Positions 8,255 through 17,265 are shown, numbered from the stretch's first letter. The stretch is 64,000 bases of DNA from Corynebacterium sp. HMSC05H05 (GCF_001807265.1 NZ_KV788391.1:83886-147885), one strand, 5' to 3'. The notes: generated by a model not told the origin, from the sequence alone. Numbers and translations are program-made.

Positions 8255-9199
8255 TCACGCGCGCGGCCGGTACGGCGTCGCCGGCACCGAAACCGCGCCG
8301 CGCATGTCCGCTCTCGCCTTGGCCGCGTAGAGGCGGCGGATGCACCCGGCTTCGTCGAAGATGATCTCGATGGGAAACAGGTGCAGCACCTCGTAGCCCT
8401 GCTCCTTCAGCCAGTTTTCCCGCCTGGTCATCTTCATCACCTCTTCGTGCGGCATGTCCTCGAACTTCATGTACCCGTCGATCTCGATGATGAGGGTGCC
8501 CCACAGCAGGTCAACCCGGAAACGCCTGCTCACCCACATCTGCTCCTGCGGCTGAATCCCCAGCTCGATGAGGATGACTCGGAACAGCGACTCGTACGCC
8601 GATTCCGACTTCATCGAGCTGAGCTCGAGCGCCCGGCGCGCCAGCCCCACCCCTTTCTTCCCCGCCAACCGGTTGATCGTGGCCGCCAGCTCGAGCTGAA
8701 TCGACTCCTGACCAAACGGCGTCTGCTCGCGATACAGGCTGTCCATCGCCGCAACCGCGTCGCGCACTCCGTGGAACCGGGCGATGTCGACGGCGGTGCG
8801 AGGTGCCGTCGTCAGGCGAATGCTCCCGTCGCCACCTGCCGGATCGAAGGCTTCGTGCCCGAGGATGTCAATGTCTGGGACCGGGATGTTGCGGTAGATC
8901 ACCCCGTCGGGCCATTGGCTTTTCGACGGCGGCCGGCCCCCTCGCTGCGCCAACTCCACAATCTCCGGGTTCTGGATCAGCACCCCGAGGCCGAGCGCCC
9001 TCGCCGCAGACCGGCCGATCAGCACGGCCTTGTGCGCGCTCACGCCGATTGCGTAGCACCGCAGGAATTCCTGCTCGTAGCGCTTCAGCCCTGCCCACTT
9101 GGTGGCAGGGACAAACTTTGTCGCAGAAAGCTGCACGCACTCTTGGTGTTCGGCGTCCCCGCGCGCCACAAGCAACGCGGCTAATTTCGCTTGATCCAT
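8255..9199 (-). CDS. AbiEi-like / DUF559-type PD-(D/E)XK nuclease protein A
   Basis: A 314-residue protein with an N-terminal AbiEi-like region (SAARALGLG..., SIRLTTAPRTAVDIARFHG) and a C-terminal Vsr/DUF559-like endonuclease fold. In the latter, ESAYESLFRV, FRVDLLW and IIEIDGYMKF supply the E, D and ExD metal ligands, followed by RRENWLKEQGYEVLHLF. It is a clear paralog of the gene at 42729-43670, roughly half identical by eye. It is flanked by palindromes P1 and P2. RBS GGGGGA precedes the ATG. It might be a defence or toxin-type nuclease, or the enzyme of a small mobile unit; the role is not established. Confidence 0.8.
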   Translation of the reverse strand: MDQAKLAALLVARGDAEHQECVQLSATKFVPATKWAGLKRYEQEFLRCYAIGVSAHKAVLIGRSAARALGLGVLIQNPEIVELAQRGGRPPSKSQWPDGVIYRNIPVPDIDILGHEAFDPAGGDGSIRLTTAPRTAVDIARFHGVRDAVAAMDSLYREQTPFGQESIQLELAATINRLAGKKGVGLARRALELSSMKSESAYESLFRVILIELGIQPQEQMWVSRRFRVDLLWGTLIIEIDGYMKFEDMPHEEVMKMTRRENWLKEQGYEVLHLFPIEIIFDEAGCIRRLYAAKARADMRGAVSVPATPYRPRA

Positions 9200-9279
9200 C
9201 AGTCCCCCATTTTCTTGTTGTCTCCCCCGAGACCGGCCTTGACAGTAGCAGCGAGTGCGAAACCGCGCAGCGCTTCCGC

Positions 9280-9348
9280 GGATCCAGCTACAAGGATCCG
9301 GCTAATCGGCCCCTGGGGGCGAAAAACGAGGTACGACTAGCTGGATCC
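9280..9348. repeat. Palindromic element P2 flanking nuclease gene A
   Basis: GGATCCAGCTA (9280-9290) and GGATCCGGCTA (9294-9304), spaced 14 bases apart, face an inverted TAGCTGGATCC (9338-9348). It is less perfect than P1 but has the same unit sequence. It lies in the divergent gap between nuclease A and the Pls gene. The rest of 9200-9455 holds only the Pls promoter region. Confidence 0.8.
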
Positions 9349-9420
9349 GGCCGGGGCAGCCGCCGGGAGCCGCAACACCAACAACGTGGGCAAGCGCAAA
9401 TAGTTGGTATTTCCCATGAT

Positions 9421-9448
9421 TTGCGGATTTATAGCGCGCTATTAGCCT
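9421..9448 (+). promoter_or_regulatory. Candidate leaderless promoter of the Pls-type gene
   Basis: TTGCGG (9421-9426), 16-base spacer, TAGCCT (9443-9448), then 7 bases to the ATG. No Shine-Dalgarno sequence is visible. Confidence 0.45.
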
Positions 9449-9455
9449 TATCCGC

Positions 9456-12400
9456 ATGTCTCAGGCCGACAATCCGCTTCTCCGCAGCCACCTCGCCCCG
9501 CCCGAACGCACACTTATCGACGTCCTGACGGCCACCGCCGCCGAGTACCCCGATGCCGCCGCCATCGATGACGGCGGCGCCAACTCCGCGGACGACGGTG
9601 TGCTCACCTACGCCGAATTGGTGGAGGAAATCGAGCGCCGTGCCGCCGAGATGCGCACAATGGGCGTGCGTGATGGGGGTCGCGTGGGGATCCGGATGAC
9701 GTCGGGAAGCAGGGAGCTCTACCTTGCGATCCTGTCCACGATGCGCGCGGGCTGCGCGTACGTGCCGGTGGACGCGGACGACCCGGACGAGCGCGCGGAG
9801 ACCGTCTTCGGCGAGGCGGACGTGGACGCGATCTGGACCGACGACGGCCTGCGGGTACTCAAGCCTGCGCAGCCGACCCCGCTCGGCGAGGTCACCCCGG
9901 ACCACGACTGCTGGATCATTTTCACCTCCGGCTCCACCGGAAAACCAAAGGGTGTGGCGGTGACGCACCGTTCTGCGGCCGCGTTCGTGGACGCGGAGGC
10001 GCGCCTGTTCTGCCAGGACAACCCGCTCGGCCCGGACGACCGCGTGCTGGCTGGCCTGTCAGTGGCCTTCGACGCGTCGTGCGAGGAGATGTGGCTGGCC
10101 TGGGGCCACGGCGCGTGCCTGGTGCCGGCGCCGCGCGCGCTGGTGCGTTCGGGCCAAGACTTGGGCCCGTGGCTGATCCGCCGCGACATCACGGTCGTGT
10201 CCACCGTGCCGACCCTGGCCGGACTGTGGCCGAAGGAGGCGCTGGACAACATCCGCCTGCTCATCGTGGGCGGCGAGGCCTGCTCGCAGGAGTTGACCGA
10301 CCGCCTGGCCGCCGGCCGCGAGATGTGGAACACCTACGGCCCCACCGAGGCGACCGTGGTGGCCAGCGCGAAGCAGCTGTTCCCGGGCGAGGCGGTGACC
10401 ATCGGTTGGCCGCTGGACGGCTGGGATCTCGCCATCGCAAGCGACGGCGAGGGTGAACAGGGAGAGCTCATCATCGGCGGCGTTGGCCTGGCGCGCTACC
10501 TAGATCCGGAGAAGGACGCGGAGAAGTACGCGCCCATGGGCGACTGGGAGCGCGCCTACCGCACCGGCGACCACGTCAAGCTCACCGATAACGGCCTGGC
10601 GTTCATCGGCCGCGCCGACGACCAGGTCAAAATCGGCGGGCGCCGCATCGAGCTGGGCGAGGTGGAGGCCAACGTCGCAGCACTCGAGGGCGTGTACAAC
10701 TCGGCCGTGGCGGTGCAGACCCTGCCGTCGGGCGACAAGGTGCTGGTGGGCTACGTCTCCCCCAACGAGGGCACTGAGCTGGACGTGCCGCAGATGCGCG
10801 AGCGTCTCGCCGAGGCCATGCCGGCAGCACTGGTGCCGCGCCTGCACGTGATGGACGAGCTGCCGATCCGCACCTCCGGCAAGGTGGACAAGAAGGCCCT
10901 GCCGTGGCCGCTGCCCGCCAGCGTGGACGCGGTCGGGCTGACCGAGACGGAAGCCTGGGTGGCCCAGCAGTGGGTCGAGGTCCTCGGCCTGGACGTGCCG
11001 GGCCGTGACGCGGACTTCTTCGAGCTCGGCGGCTCCTCGCTCGCGGCCGCCGCGCTGATCACGCGCCTGCGCGAGCGCGTGCCCACGATCGCGGTGCGCG
11101 ACCTCTACGACCACCCCAGGTTGGAGACGCTTGCGTCGCTTATCGACGAGCTCACGCTCTCCAACCGCACCGCCAAGCGCGAACGCGAGGTGGAGCCCGT
11201 CGGCGCCGGCACCCGCGTGGCGCAGACTGCGCTGATGGTGCCGGTGATGACATTGAAGGCCGCCACGGCGGTGACCTGGGTAGCCATCGCTGCGAACCTG
11301 CTGGGCTTGACCGAGCTGAGCTGGTCCTGGCTGGCTGCGGCGTTTGTGGTGCTGTGCACCCCGTTCGGGCGCATCCCCGTCGGCGCGCTGGGTGCCCGCC
11401 TGATCCGCGGCCGTATTAAGCCCGGCGTGTACGCACGCGGCGGCGCGCAGCACGTGCGGCTGTGGGCGGCCGAGCGGTGGCTGGCCGCCTCGGGCGCGTT
11501 GAACATCTCCAGCGCGAACGCGGCGAAGGTCACCGCGCGCATGTTGGGCGCAACGATCGGCAAAGGTGTGGACATGCACGCCTTCGCGCCGGTGACGGGC
11601 CTGCTTTCCATCGGCGAAGGCTCCGCAATCGAGCCAGAGGTGGACCTGTCGGGCGTGTGGCTCGACGGCGACGAACTGCATGTCGGCGAGGTCCGCATCG
11701 GCGCGGAGGCACGCGTGGGCGCGCGCTCCACGCTCATGCCCGGCACCGAGATCCGCAACGGCGCGCACGTGGAGGCCGGTTCCACCGTCACCGGCCGCAA
11801 GCCGGTGAAGAAGCGCTCGCGCTGGGCGGGCTCGCCGGCCCGCAAGGTGGGTCGTTCCAAGCACCGCTTCCCCGAGAAGCGCCCGCCGCGCCGCCCGCTG
11901 TGGGCGCTTGGTTACGGCTTGACCTCGCTGTTCCTCGCGCTGTTGCCGGCCACCGCGGGCATCGCCGGCGCGGCCGCGACGGTGGGTCTGGCGCGCCTGG
12001 CGCATACCTCGTCGGTGTGGGGCCTGCTCGTGTTCGCCCCGGTCGGCGGCCTGGTCTACATCGGAGCTGGGCTGCTGTTGACGTGGCTGGCCGTGAGGGT
12101 GGCGTCGATAGGCGTAAAGCCCGGCGTGTTCCCTGTGCGCAGCGTGCATGGCTGGGCGCTGTGGACCGTGACCAGGCTTATGGACGACGCCCGCACCCGC
12201 TACTTCCCCATCTACGCAGGCCTGGCCACCCCGGTGTGGCTGCGCTCGCTGGGCGCGCAGATCGGCGAGCGCGTTGAAGTGTCCACCGCCGTGATGGTGC
12301 CGAAGCTGACCGAAGTGCGCGACGGGGCATTCCTTGCCGACGACACCATGGTGGGCGCCTACGAACTCGGCGACGGCTGGATCCGCACCGACCACACCGT

Positions 12401-13265
12401 GGTGGGCAAACGTTCCTTCGTGGGCAACTCCGGCATGGTCGCACCCGGCCGCAAGTTGGCGAAACAGTCGCTGGTGGCCGTGCTGTCCGCGTCCCCGAAG
12501 AAGTCCAAGGCGGGCTCCAACTGGTGGGGCTCGCCACCGGAGCGCATGCGCCGCGTCGAGGTCGAGGCCGCCGGCGAGGCAACCTACAAGCCGTCCGCGT
12601 CGCTGATGCGCAAGCGCGGCGTGGTGGAGACGCTGCGCCTGCTCGCGCCCATGACCCAGGCCGTGCTGGCTGCAGTATTCGCCGCGGGAGTGGTCACGCT
12701 GCTGGAGCGCTTCGGCTTCTGGACGTACCTCCTCGGCGGCCTGGTCTGGATGGCCGTGGGTGTGCTGGCCGTGCTGTCCGCCGTGGTGGCGAAGTGGGTG
12801 CTAGTCGGGCGCCACAAGGCTGGCGAGCACCCGCTGTACTCCTGGTTCGTGTGGCTCAACGAGCTGCAGGACCAGTTTGTCGAGGTCGTCGCCGCGCCCT
12901 GGTTCTTCAACTGGGCCTCCGGTTCCGGCGAGATGAACCTGGTGCTGCGCGCGCTGGGCGTGCGCGTGGGCCGCGGCGCGTGGATCGAGTCCTACTGGTT
13001 CCCGGAGACCGACCTGTGCGTAGTCGGCCGCGGCGCGTCGGTCGGCCCGGGCACAGTGGTGCAGACGCACCTGTTCCAAGACCGCGTGATGTCCCTGGAC
13101 ACGGTGTCCATCCAGGATTCGGCCACCTTGGCCGCGCACTCGGTGTCCCTGCCGGGGTCCGCGATCGGCGCCGGCGCGACGGTGGGCCCGGGCTCGCTGG
13201 TCATGCGTGGCGACGAGGTGCCGGCCATGACCGTGTGGCAGGGCAACCCCGTGGAGCCGCAGTAG
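9456..13265 (+). CDS. Pls/PosA-type non-ribosomal peptide synthetase (epsilon-poly-L-lysine synthetase-like)
   Basis: A 1269-residue membrane-bound single-module NRPS. The adenylation domain (about 20-490) shows IIFTSGSTGKPKG, FDASCEEMW, NTYGPTEATV, YRTGD and the catalytic lysine in TSGKVDKKAL. The carrier domain follows, with the phosphopantetheine serine in FFELGGSSL at about residue 527. The C-terminal half alternates membrane helices with three left-handed beta-helix (hexapeptide) regions, the layout of Pls, which polymerises amino acids iteratively without a condensation or thioesterase domain. Length is close to Streptomyces Pls. The substrate is not determined; an acidic residue next to the A4 motif would suit a basic amino acid (inference). 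Two dispersed 11-mer copies are inside. Confidence 0.88.
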   Translation: MSQADNPLLRSHLAPPERTLIDVLTATAAEYPDAAAIDDGGANSADDGVLTYAELVEEIERRAAEMRTMGVRDGGRVGIRMTSGSRELYLAILSTMRAGCAYVPVDADDPDERAETVFGEADVDAIWTDDGLRVLKPAQPTPLGEVTPDHDCWIIFTSGSTGKPKGVAVTHRSAAAFVDAEARLFCQDNPLGPDDRVLAGLSVAFDASCEEMWLAWGHGACLVPAPRALVRSGQDLGPWLIRRDITVVSTVPTLAGLWPKEALDNIRLLIVGGEACSQELTDRLAAGREMWNTYGPTEATVVASAKQLFPGEAVTIGWPLDGWDLAIASDGEGEQGELIIGGVGLARYLDPEKDAEKYAPMGDWERAYRTGDHVKLTDNGLAFIGRADDQVKIGGRRIELGEVEANVAALEGVYNSAVAVQTLPSGDKVLVGYVSPNEGTELDVPQMRERLAEAMPAALVPRLHVMDELPIRTSGKVDKKALPWPLPASVDAVGLTETEAWVAQQWVEVLGLDVPGRDADFFELGGSSLAAAALITRLRERVPTIAVRDLYDHPRLETLASLIDELTLSNRTAKREREVEPVGAGTRVAQTALMVPVMTLKAATAVTWVAIAANLLGLTELSWSWLAAAFVVLCTPFGRIPVGALGARLIRGRIKPGVYARGGAQHVRLWAAERWLAASGALNISSANAAKVTARMLGATIGKGVDMHAFAPVTGLLSIGEGSAIEPEVDLSGVWLDGDELHVGEVRIGAEARVGARSTLMPGTEIRNGAHVEAGSTVTGRKPVKKRSRWAGSPARKVGRSKHRFPEKRPPRRPLWALGYGLTSLFLALLPATAGIAGAAATVGLARLAHTSSVWGLLVFAPVGGLVYIGAGLLLTWLAVRVASIGVKPGVFPVRSVHGWALWTVTRLMDDARTRYFPIYAGLATPVWLRSLGAQIGERVEVSTAVMVPKLTEVRDGAFLADDTMVGAYELGDGWIRTDHTVVGKRSFVGNSGMVAPGRKLAKQSLVAVLSASPKKSKAGSNWWGSPPERMRRVEVEAAGEATYKPSASLMRKRGVVETLRLLAPMTQAVLAAVFAAGVVTLLERFGFWTYLLGGLVWMAVGVLAVLSAVVAKWVLVGRHKAGEHPLYSWFVWLNELQDQFVEVVAAPWFFNWASGSGEMNLVLRALGVRVGRGAWIESYWFPETDLCVVGRGASVGPGTVVQTHLFQDRVMSLDTVSIQDSATLAAHSVSLPGSAIGAGATVGPGSLVMRGDEVPAMTVWQGNPVEPQ

Positions 13266-13270
13266 AGGAG

Positions 13271-14128
13271 CTACTGCCGCTTCGCCTCGCGTCGCTTCTT
13301 CCGCCGGTCCCGCCAGCGTTTCCACAGGATCAGCAGGAGCACCAGCAGGATCAGCACGAGCACCGCGATCATCCACCAGGACCACACGAAGGCATCCACG
13401 GCCGGCTCCGGGGTGTCCGGGTCCAGGGGCGCGCGCTCGGCGTGCACCAGCAGACGGTCCGTGTTTAGCCCGTACGGGGTGCAGGTGATCAGCGTGAGCT
13501 TGTCCTTGCCGGGCTCGTAGGTCACGGCGTCGTAGTCGTCGGGTTTGACCACGTCGCGCGAGGTCATGCGGTAGCGCAGGCGCTGCCCCATCACGTCGAT
13601 GAAGATGTCGTCGCCGGGCTTGAGCATGGGCAGCTGATCGAACATCGCCGCGTTGACCATGCCGGTGTGCGCGGAGATCACCGCGTTTGTGCCGTCGCCG
13701 CCCACAGGCAGGGTGGAGCCGTACATGTGCCCGGCGCCGTCGTACAGCACGTCAGGCCTGGTGGTGTGGTACACGGGCAAGTCCACGTTGATGCGCGGGA
13801 TGCGCACGCGCGCCATCACGCGGTAGCTCTCCGGCAGGGTCAGCTGGGACATGTAGTCGTCGAAGCCCGGGTCGTCGTCGCGCGGTACACGTGCGTGCGG
13901 CCCCTTCGCCAACAAACGCTGGTTGTACTGGTGTGCCAGTTCCAGCTGCTGCGCCTTGGCGTCGTCGCTAAGCTCCTGCACCGCCCCCGCATATTCCTCG
14001 TTTTGCTGGATCTGCCGGTACTGCGCGGACAGCGTGGACGCGATCGGGTACAGCAGCAGCAGCGCCCCCAGGATCAGCACGATCCAAGAGACGGCGTTGC
14101 TGCGGCGCTTACTCCTCTTCGTTGTCAT
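13271..14128 (-). CDS. srtC: Class C pilin-polymerising sortase
   Basis: Transpeptidase that links pilins through lysine side chains into a covalent pilus. It has N- and C-terminal membrane helices, the catalytic histidine in ISAHTG, cysteine in LITCTPYG and arginine in NTDRLLVHAER. DDPGFDDY upstream of the core matches the position of the class C lid. It is the last gene of the leftward pilus cluster, and its start overlaps the minor-pilin stop by 20 bases, implying coupling. It is convergent with the Pls gene, with only 5 bases between the stops and no visible terminator. Confidence 0.93.
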   Translation of the reverse strand: MTTKRSKRRSNAVSWIVLILGALLLLYPIASTLSAQYRQIQQNEEYAGAVQELSDDAKAQQLELAHQYNQRLLAKGPHARVPRDDDPGFDDYMSQLTLPESYRVMARVRIPRINVDLPVYHTTRPDVLYDGAGHMYGSTLPVGGDGTNAVISAHTGMVNAAMFDQLPMLKPGDDIFIDVMGQRLRYRMTSRDVVKPDDYDAVTYEPGKDKLTLITCTPYGLNTDRLLVHAERAPLDPDTPEPAVDAFVWSWWMIAVLVLILLVLLLILWKRWRDRRKKRREAKRQ

Positions 14129-15530
14129 TGCGCCTACGCAAGAAGAGTCCGAGGAGGATCAGCAGCACGGCGAGCCCGGTGATGCCGATGACGCTCGCGC
14201 CGGTGGACGCGAGGTCGCCGACGCGCTCGCCTATCGACGGTGTCCCGTCCCCCTCACCTCTTTTCACCACTGTCTCAGTCACAGTGGCCGGGGAACCGTC
14301 CGCCCGCGTGGTCTCGCGGGTGACCACCTCGGTGACGGAGGCGTCGGACGGCATGGCACTGGTTGGGGTTCGGGTCTCGGTTTCGGTCTCGGTGCTTCGC
14401 TGGTCGTCGTCGGTGACGGTGGTGGTTGCCGCGGCAGCGTCGAAGCACTTTCTTCGCTCCACCACGTTGATGTGGTTGACGTGCTCGACCGTGACGGGCG
14501 CGCGGGTGGCGTCCATGCCGTCTGCAGTCAACGTGGCGGTGGTGGCGAGGTCCCCGAGCGTGGCATCACGCACCGGGCCGCTGCCCCAGGGCTTCTTATC
14601 GTTCGCCTTCGCCGGCACCCAGGTTTCCACCGTGGTGGCGGGGTCCGCCGACTTCGCGCGGGCGAGCTTAGCCAGGCCCGCGCTGGTGAGCGTGAAGGTC
14701 GCCTCGTCGTTGCCCTGCTGCTGCTCGTCGTAATCCTCGCCGCGTTTCAGCTCGGTGCTCTTGCCCGCGCCGTGGATGGTCAGGCGCGGGGCTTGGAGCT
14801 TGTTTACCGGCTGCTCCTTGCGCGCCGTGCCCGGCACCTGCTTGGAGGGTGTCGCCGCCGCTGCATCGAAGCGCAGCACCTGGTCGCCCTGCGCCACCAC
14901 GCTGCGGGGGCCGCCGTTGTCCCACTGCACGGTGTGGCCCCGCGAGAACTCCAAGGTCAGCACGTACTGGTTCAGCGTGCCGTCCGTGGAGAGGTTGGGC
15001 ACGGTGGAGACAAAGTCGTACTCCACATACGTCCCAGGCGCTGCGGCTTCCTTCCATTCCAGCGTGTTGCACGCCGTCAGCGGGTCCACGCTGATCCCCA
15101 GCTCCTGCGCCTTCGGTGCCACCACCTGCGCCGGCTTGTCCGGGGTCACCGCCACCACGAACGGGGCGTAGGACACGCGCGCGTCCTGCGTGTCCGGGTT
15201 GTCCGCCACCCGCACTAGGTACACGCCGGTGCTGAGGCCCGTGAAGGTGGCGGTGCCTTCCTTCGACACTTTGGTGTCCACCTTGCGCAGGCGGTCGGGG
15301 TGGTCGCGTGTGATCGCCGGGATGTCCAGGGATTGGAGGTTGTCGGGGGTGGGCCGAAGGTCGTCGATAAGCAACAGCTCCACATCGCGGTCCCCGATGC
15401 GCGCGAACCAGTCCGCGCCGACGCTTTCGCGGAGATCGACCCGCAGGTCGGCGGCGGAAGCGGTGGGCGCGCAAGCAAGGAAGGCAGCGGCGAGCGCGGC
15501 GGCGAGCCTGGGTGCCGTGCGTGAGTGCAT
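14109..15530 (-). CDS. Minor pilin / pilus base subunit (SpaB-like)
   Basis: A 473-residue secreted protein ending in the sorting signal LASTG, a hydrophobic helix and RRRNDNEEE. The signal peptide ends near ASA-AD. The middle contains a Cna-B-like module (TFTGLSTGVYLVRVADN) and a threonine-rich stalk. ATG at 15530 is preferred to the one 6 codons upstream because AGGAAGGA is correctly spaced from it. Its location between backbone pilin and class C sortase matches SpaB/SpaE-type subunits that anchor or decorate the shaft. Two dispersed 11-mer copies occur here (14229, 15363). Confidence 0.85.
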   Translation of the reverse strand: MHSRTAPRLAAALAAAFLACAPTASAADLRVDLRESVGADWFARIGDRDVELLLIDDLRPTPDNLQSLDIPAITRDHPDRLRKVDTKVSKEGTATFTGLSTGVYLVRVADNPDTQDARVSYAPFVVAVTPDKPAQVVAPKAQELGISVDPLTACNTLEWKEAAAPGTYVEYDFVSTVPNLSTDGTLNQYVLTLEFSRGHTVQWDNGGPRSVVAQGDQVLRFDAAAATPSKQVPGTARKEQPVNKLQAPRLTIHGAGKSTELKRGEDYDEQQQGNDEATFTLTSAGLAKLARAKSADPATTVETWVPAKANDKKPWGSGPVRDATLGDLATTATLTADGMDATRAPVTVEHVNHINVVERRKCFDAAAATTTVTDDDQRSTETETETRTPTSAMPSDASVTEVVTRETTRADGSPATVTETVVKRGEGDGTPSIGERVGDLASTGASVIGITGLAVLLILLGLFLRRRNDNEEE

Positions 15531-15564
15531 GGTGTCCTTCCTTGTCATAGTGAGAGCTTGTACG

Positions 15565-15631
15565 GATGGTGAATGGCGGATGGTGAAAATGCGCCACTTT
15601 GGGGCATCTTCACCATTTGCGATTCACCATC
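15565..15631 (-). promoter_or_regulatory. Long imperfect hairpin between backbone and minor pilin genes
   Basis: The left arm (15565-15595) and right arm (15602-15631) are nearly complementary over about 30 bases: GATGGTGAAT and ATGGTGAA blocks pair with their inverted copies. It fills most of the gap after the backbone-pilin stop and has no T-run. It could partly terminate, or protect and process, the transcript so that backbone pilin outnumbers the minor pilin (inference). Confidence 0.7.
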
Positions 15632-15639
15632 TGCGCGCC

Positions 15640-17034
15640 TTAGGCGTTGCGGCGGCTCAGCTGGTACGCAGCGCCGCCGCCGAACAGCACGAGACCCAGC
15701 GCCAGGATGTAGAGCATGGTGCGCTCACCGGTCGCAGGCAGGCGGCCCCAGATGTTGTCCTTCACGTCGTTGACCGCGACGGTGTACACGGGGCGGGTGG
15801 TGTCGGTGCCCTCCGTGGTGCGGGTGAGCAGCTGCGGGTCCGGGTTGAGCAGGTAGCCGGCCGGGGCCTTGGTCTCAACTGCGCAGTACTGCACGGTCGG
15901 GTTGAGCTGCATGCCAAAGCCGGACGCCACGGCGGCCTTCGCGGAGGCAACGTCGCCGCCCTGGGCGGTGAAGGAGGTCTCGATCTTGGTGCCGTCTGCG
16001 GTTGCGGTGCCCTTGATCGCCGTGGCGTCCTTGGCCACCTTGTAGCCGTCGCCCTCCGGTGCGCAGGGGTAGATCTCGAACTCGGCGCCGTTGCCGGTCT
16101 TTTCGTCCTCCACCGCATTGCCGTTGAGGGTCTTGGTCACCTCGACGTTGGCGTACTGCGTGGTGGTGTCGTTGGTGTCCTGGTCGCCGTCCTTGGTGGT
16201 CTCCGGCTTGGTCGAAATCGGCTCGTCGCGGTTGGGCACGTAGACGTTGGCGGTGTTGTTGATCTTGCCGTTTGCCGGGATCGCGTTGACCTTGGCCTTG
16301 AACACCACCTGGGCAGTCAGGCCCGGGTTCTCGCCGCGCAGGGTCTCCAGGCGCTGCAGGCCGGCCTCGGTGAACTCGACGGTGAGGTTCTGGCCGTCGT
16401 TGGTGATGGTGTAGTCGCCGGACTGCAGGGCAGCGTCCACCCCGTCCTTGGCGCCGATGAGGGAAACGGCAGCAGAGTCGGCGACGTAGGTCAGTTCTTT
16501 CTGCAGGTCATCGGTGATTCGGAAGCGGCTGATGGTGCGGGTGCCGTCCTGCAGCACATCGCCGGCCGGGACCGGTGCCTTGACGGTGTAGGTGATTTCG
16601 TCGCCGACGTTTGCGTTCGCGTCGTCAGCGGCCTTGGTCGGGTCCAGCTTCTGGTTCTTCGGGGAGATGGTCGGGGTGTAGGTGAGGGAACCGTCCTCCT
16701 GCGTCAGCGGCAGGGTGACCAGGAAGGGGGCGGCGACGGTGTAGTTGCCGTTGGTCTTTTCGGTGACCTTGTAGATGCCCACCTTGAGGTTGTCGAACTT
16801 GGCGATGCCGTCAGCACCGGTCTTTTTGTTCTGGGCGGTGAACGTGTCGTCCAGCGTCGCTTCATCGGCGCCTGCGTTGACGATATCGCCGGCTTCCTTC
16901 CAGCCGGCGGCGGTGTTCAGCCCGTTTTTCATCTGCACGCGCTCGATGGTGAATTCGGTGCCCGCGACATCGCCGGTGGCGTTACCCGGGTCGCCTTCCT
17001 GCTTGTGGATGGTCAGGCTCGCCGTCTTGTTCAC
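15640..17034 (-). CDS. Major (backbone) pilin, SpaA-type; signal peptide out of frame
   Basis: Pilus shaft subunit. The mature protein is intact: an N-terminal Cna-B-like domain (TASLTIHKQEG...), a pilin-motif-like SPKNQ with a candidate linking lysine near residue 126, an isopeptide D2 domain (VGDEITYTVKA...), an E-box VETKAPAGY near 384, then LPATG, hydrophobic helix and RR. The open frame can only start at GTG 17034, inside the mature N-terminus. A perfect signal peptide lies just upstream in another frame (17031-17159). Restoring one base near 17045 would join them into about 506 residues. As written, the gene would not be exported. Confidence 0.88.
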   Translation of the reverse strand: MNKTASLTIHKQEGDPGNATGDVAGTEFTIERVQMKNGLNTAAGWKEAGDIVNAGADEATLDDTFTAQNKKTGADGIAKFDNLKVGIYKVTEKTNGNYTVAAPFLVTLPLTQEDGSLTYTPTISPKNQKLDPTKAADDANANVGDEITYTVKAPVPAGDVLQDGTRTISRFRITDDLQKELTYVADSAAVSLIGAKDGVDAALQSGDYTITNDGQNLTVEFTEAGLQRLETLRGENPGLTAQVVFKAKVNAIPANGKINNTANVYVPNRDEPISTKPETTKDGDQDTNDTTTQYANVEVTKTLNGNAVEDEKTGNGAEFEIYPCAPEGDGYKVAKDATAIKGTATADGTKIETSFTAQGGDVASAKAAVASGFGMQLNPTVQYCAVETKAPAGYLLNPDPQLLTRTTEGTDTTRPVYTVAVNDVKDNIWGRLPATGERTMLYILALGLVLFGGGAAYQLSRRNA

Positions 17035-17159
17035 GTCAACGGCCTGGTGTTCTGGGCGACCGCGACAGGCGCGAGGTCCGGGGCGACGGCGAGCGGGGTG
17101 GCGGTTGCGAACGCGGCCGCGGCTGCGAGCGCGAAGGTCTTCTTTGTCAGGTTCGACAT
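17031..17159 (-). pseudogene. Detached signal-peptide fragment of the backbone pilin gene
   Basis: A 42-codon frame with a good ribosome-binding site (AAAAGGAA, 8 bases before the ATG). It encodes a positively charged start, an alanine-rich hydrophobic core and a VAVAQ cleavage region, then runs into TGA after NTRPLT. The +1 frame continues as AVDVNKTASLTIHK, exactly what a mature SpaA start should look like. A lost C in an ACCC run (as ACCCAG) would explain the break. Confidence 0.85.
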
Positions 17160-17265
17160 GGTTGCAGTTCCTTTTCTGGAGGGGTGTGTGTGGAGTTGGT
17201 TTTGGGAATTACATGTGCCGGTTTAGGAGAGCCCGTACACCGTCCGCTTGTAGCGGGCGAATTTT

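Noticed and set aside
10500..12395. Leftward ORF of 631 codons inside the Pls gene
   Set aside because: Antisense shadow of high-GC codon bias; histidine/arginine-rich with no recognisable motif, while the Pls frame is fully supported.
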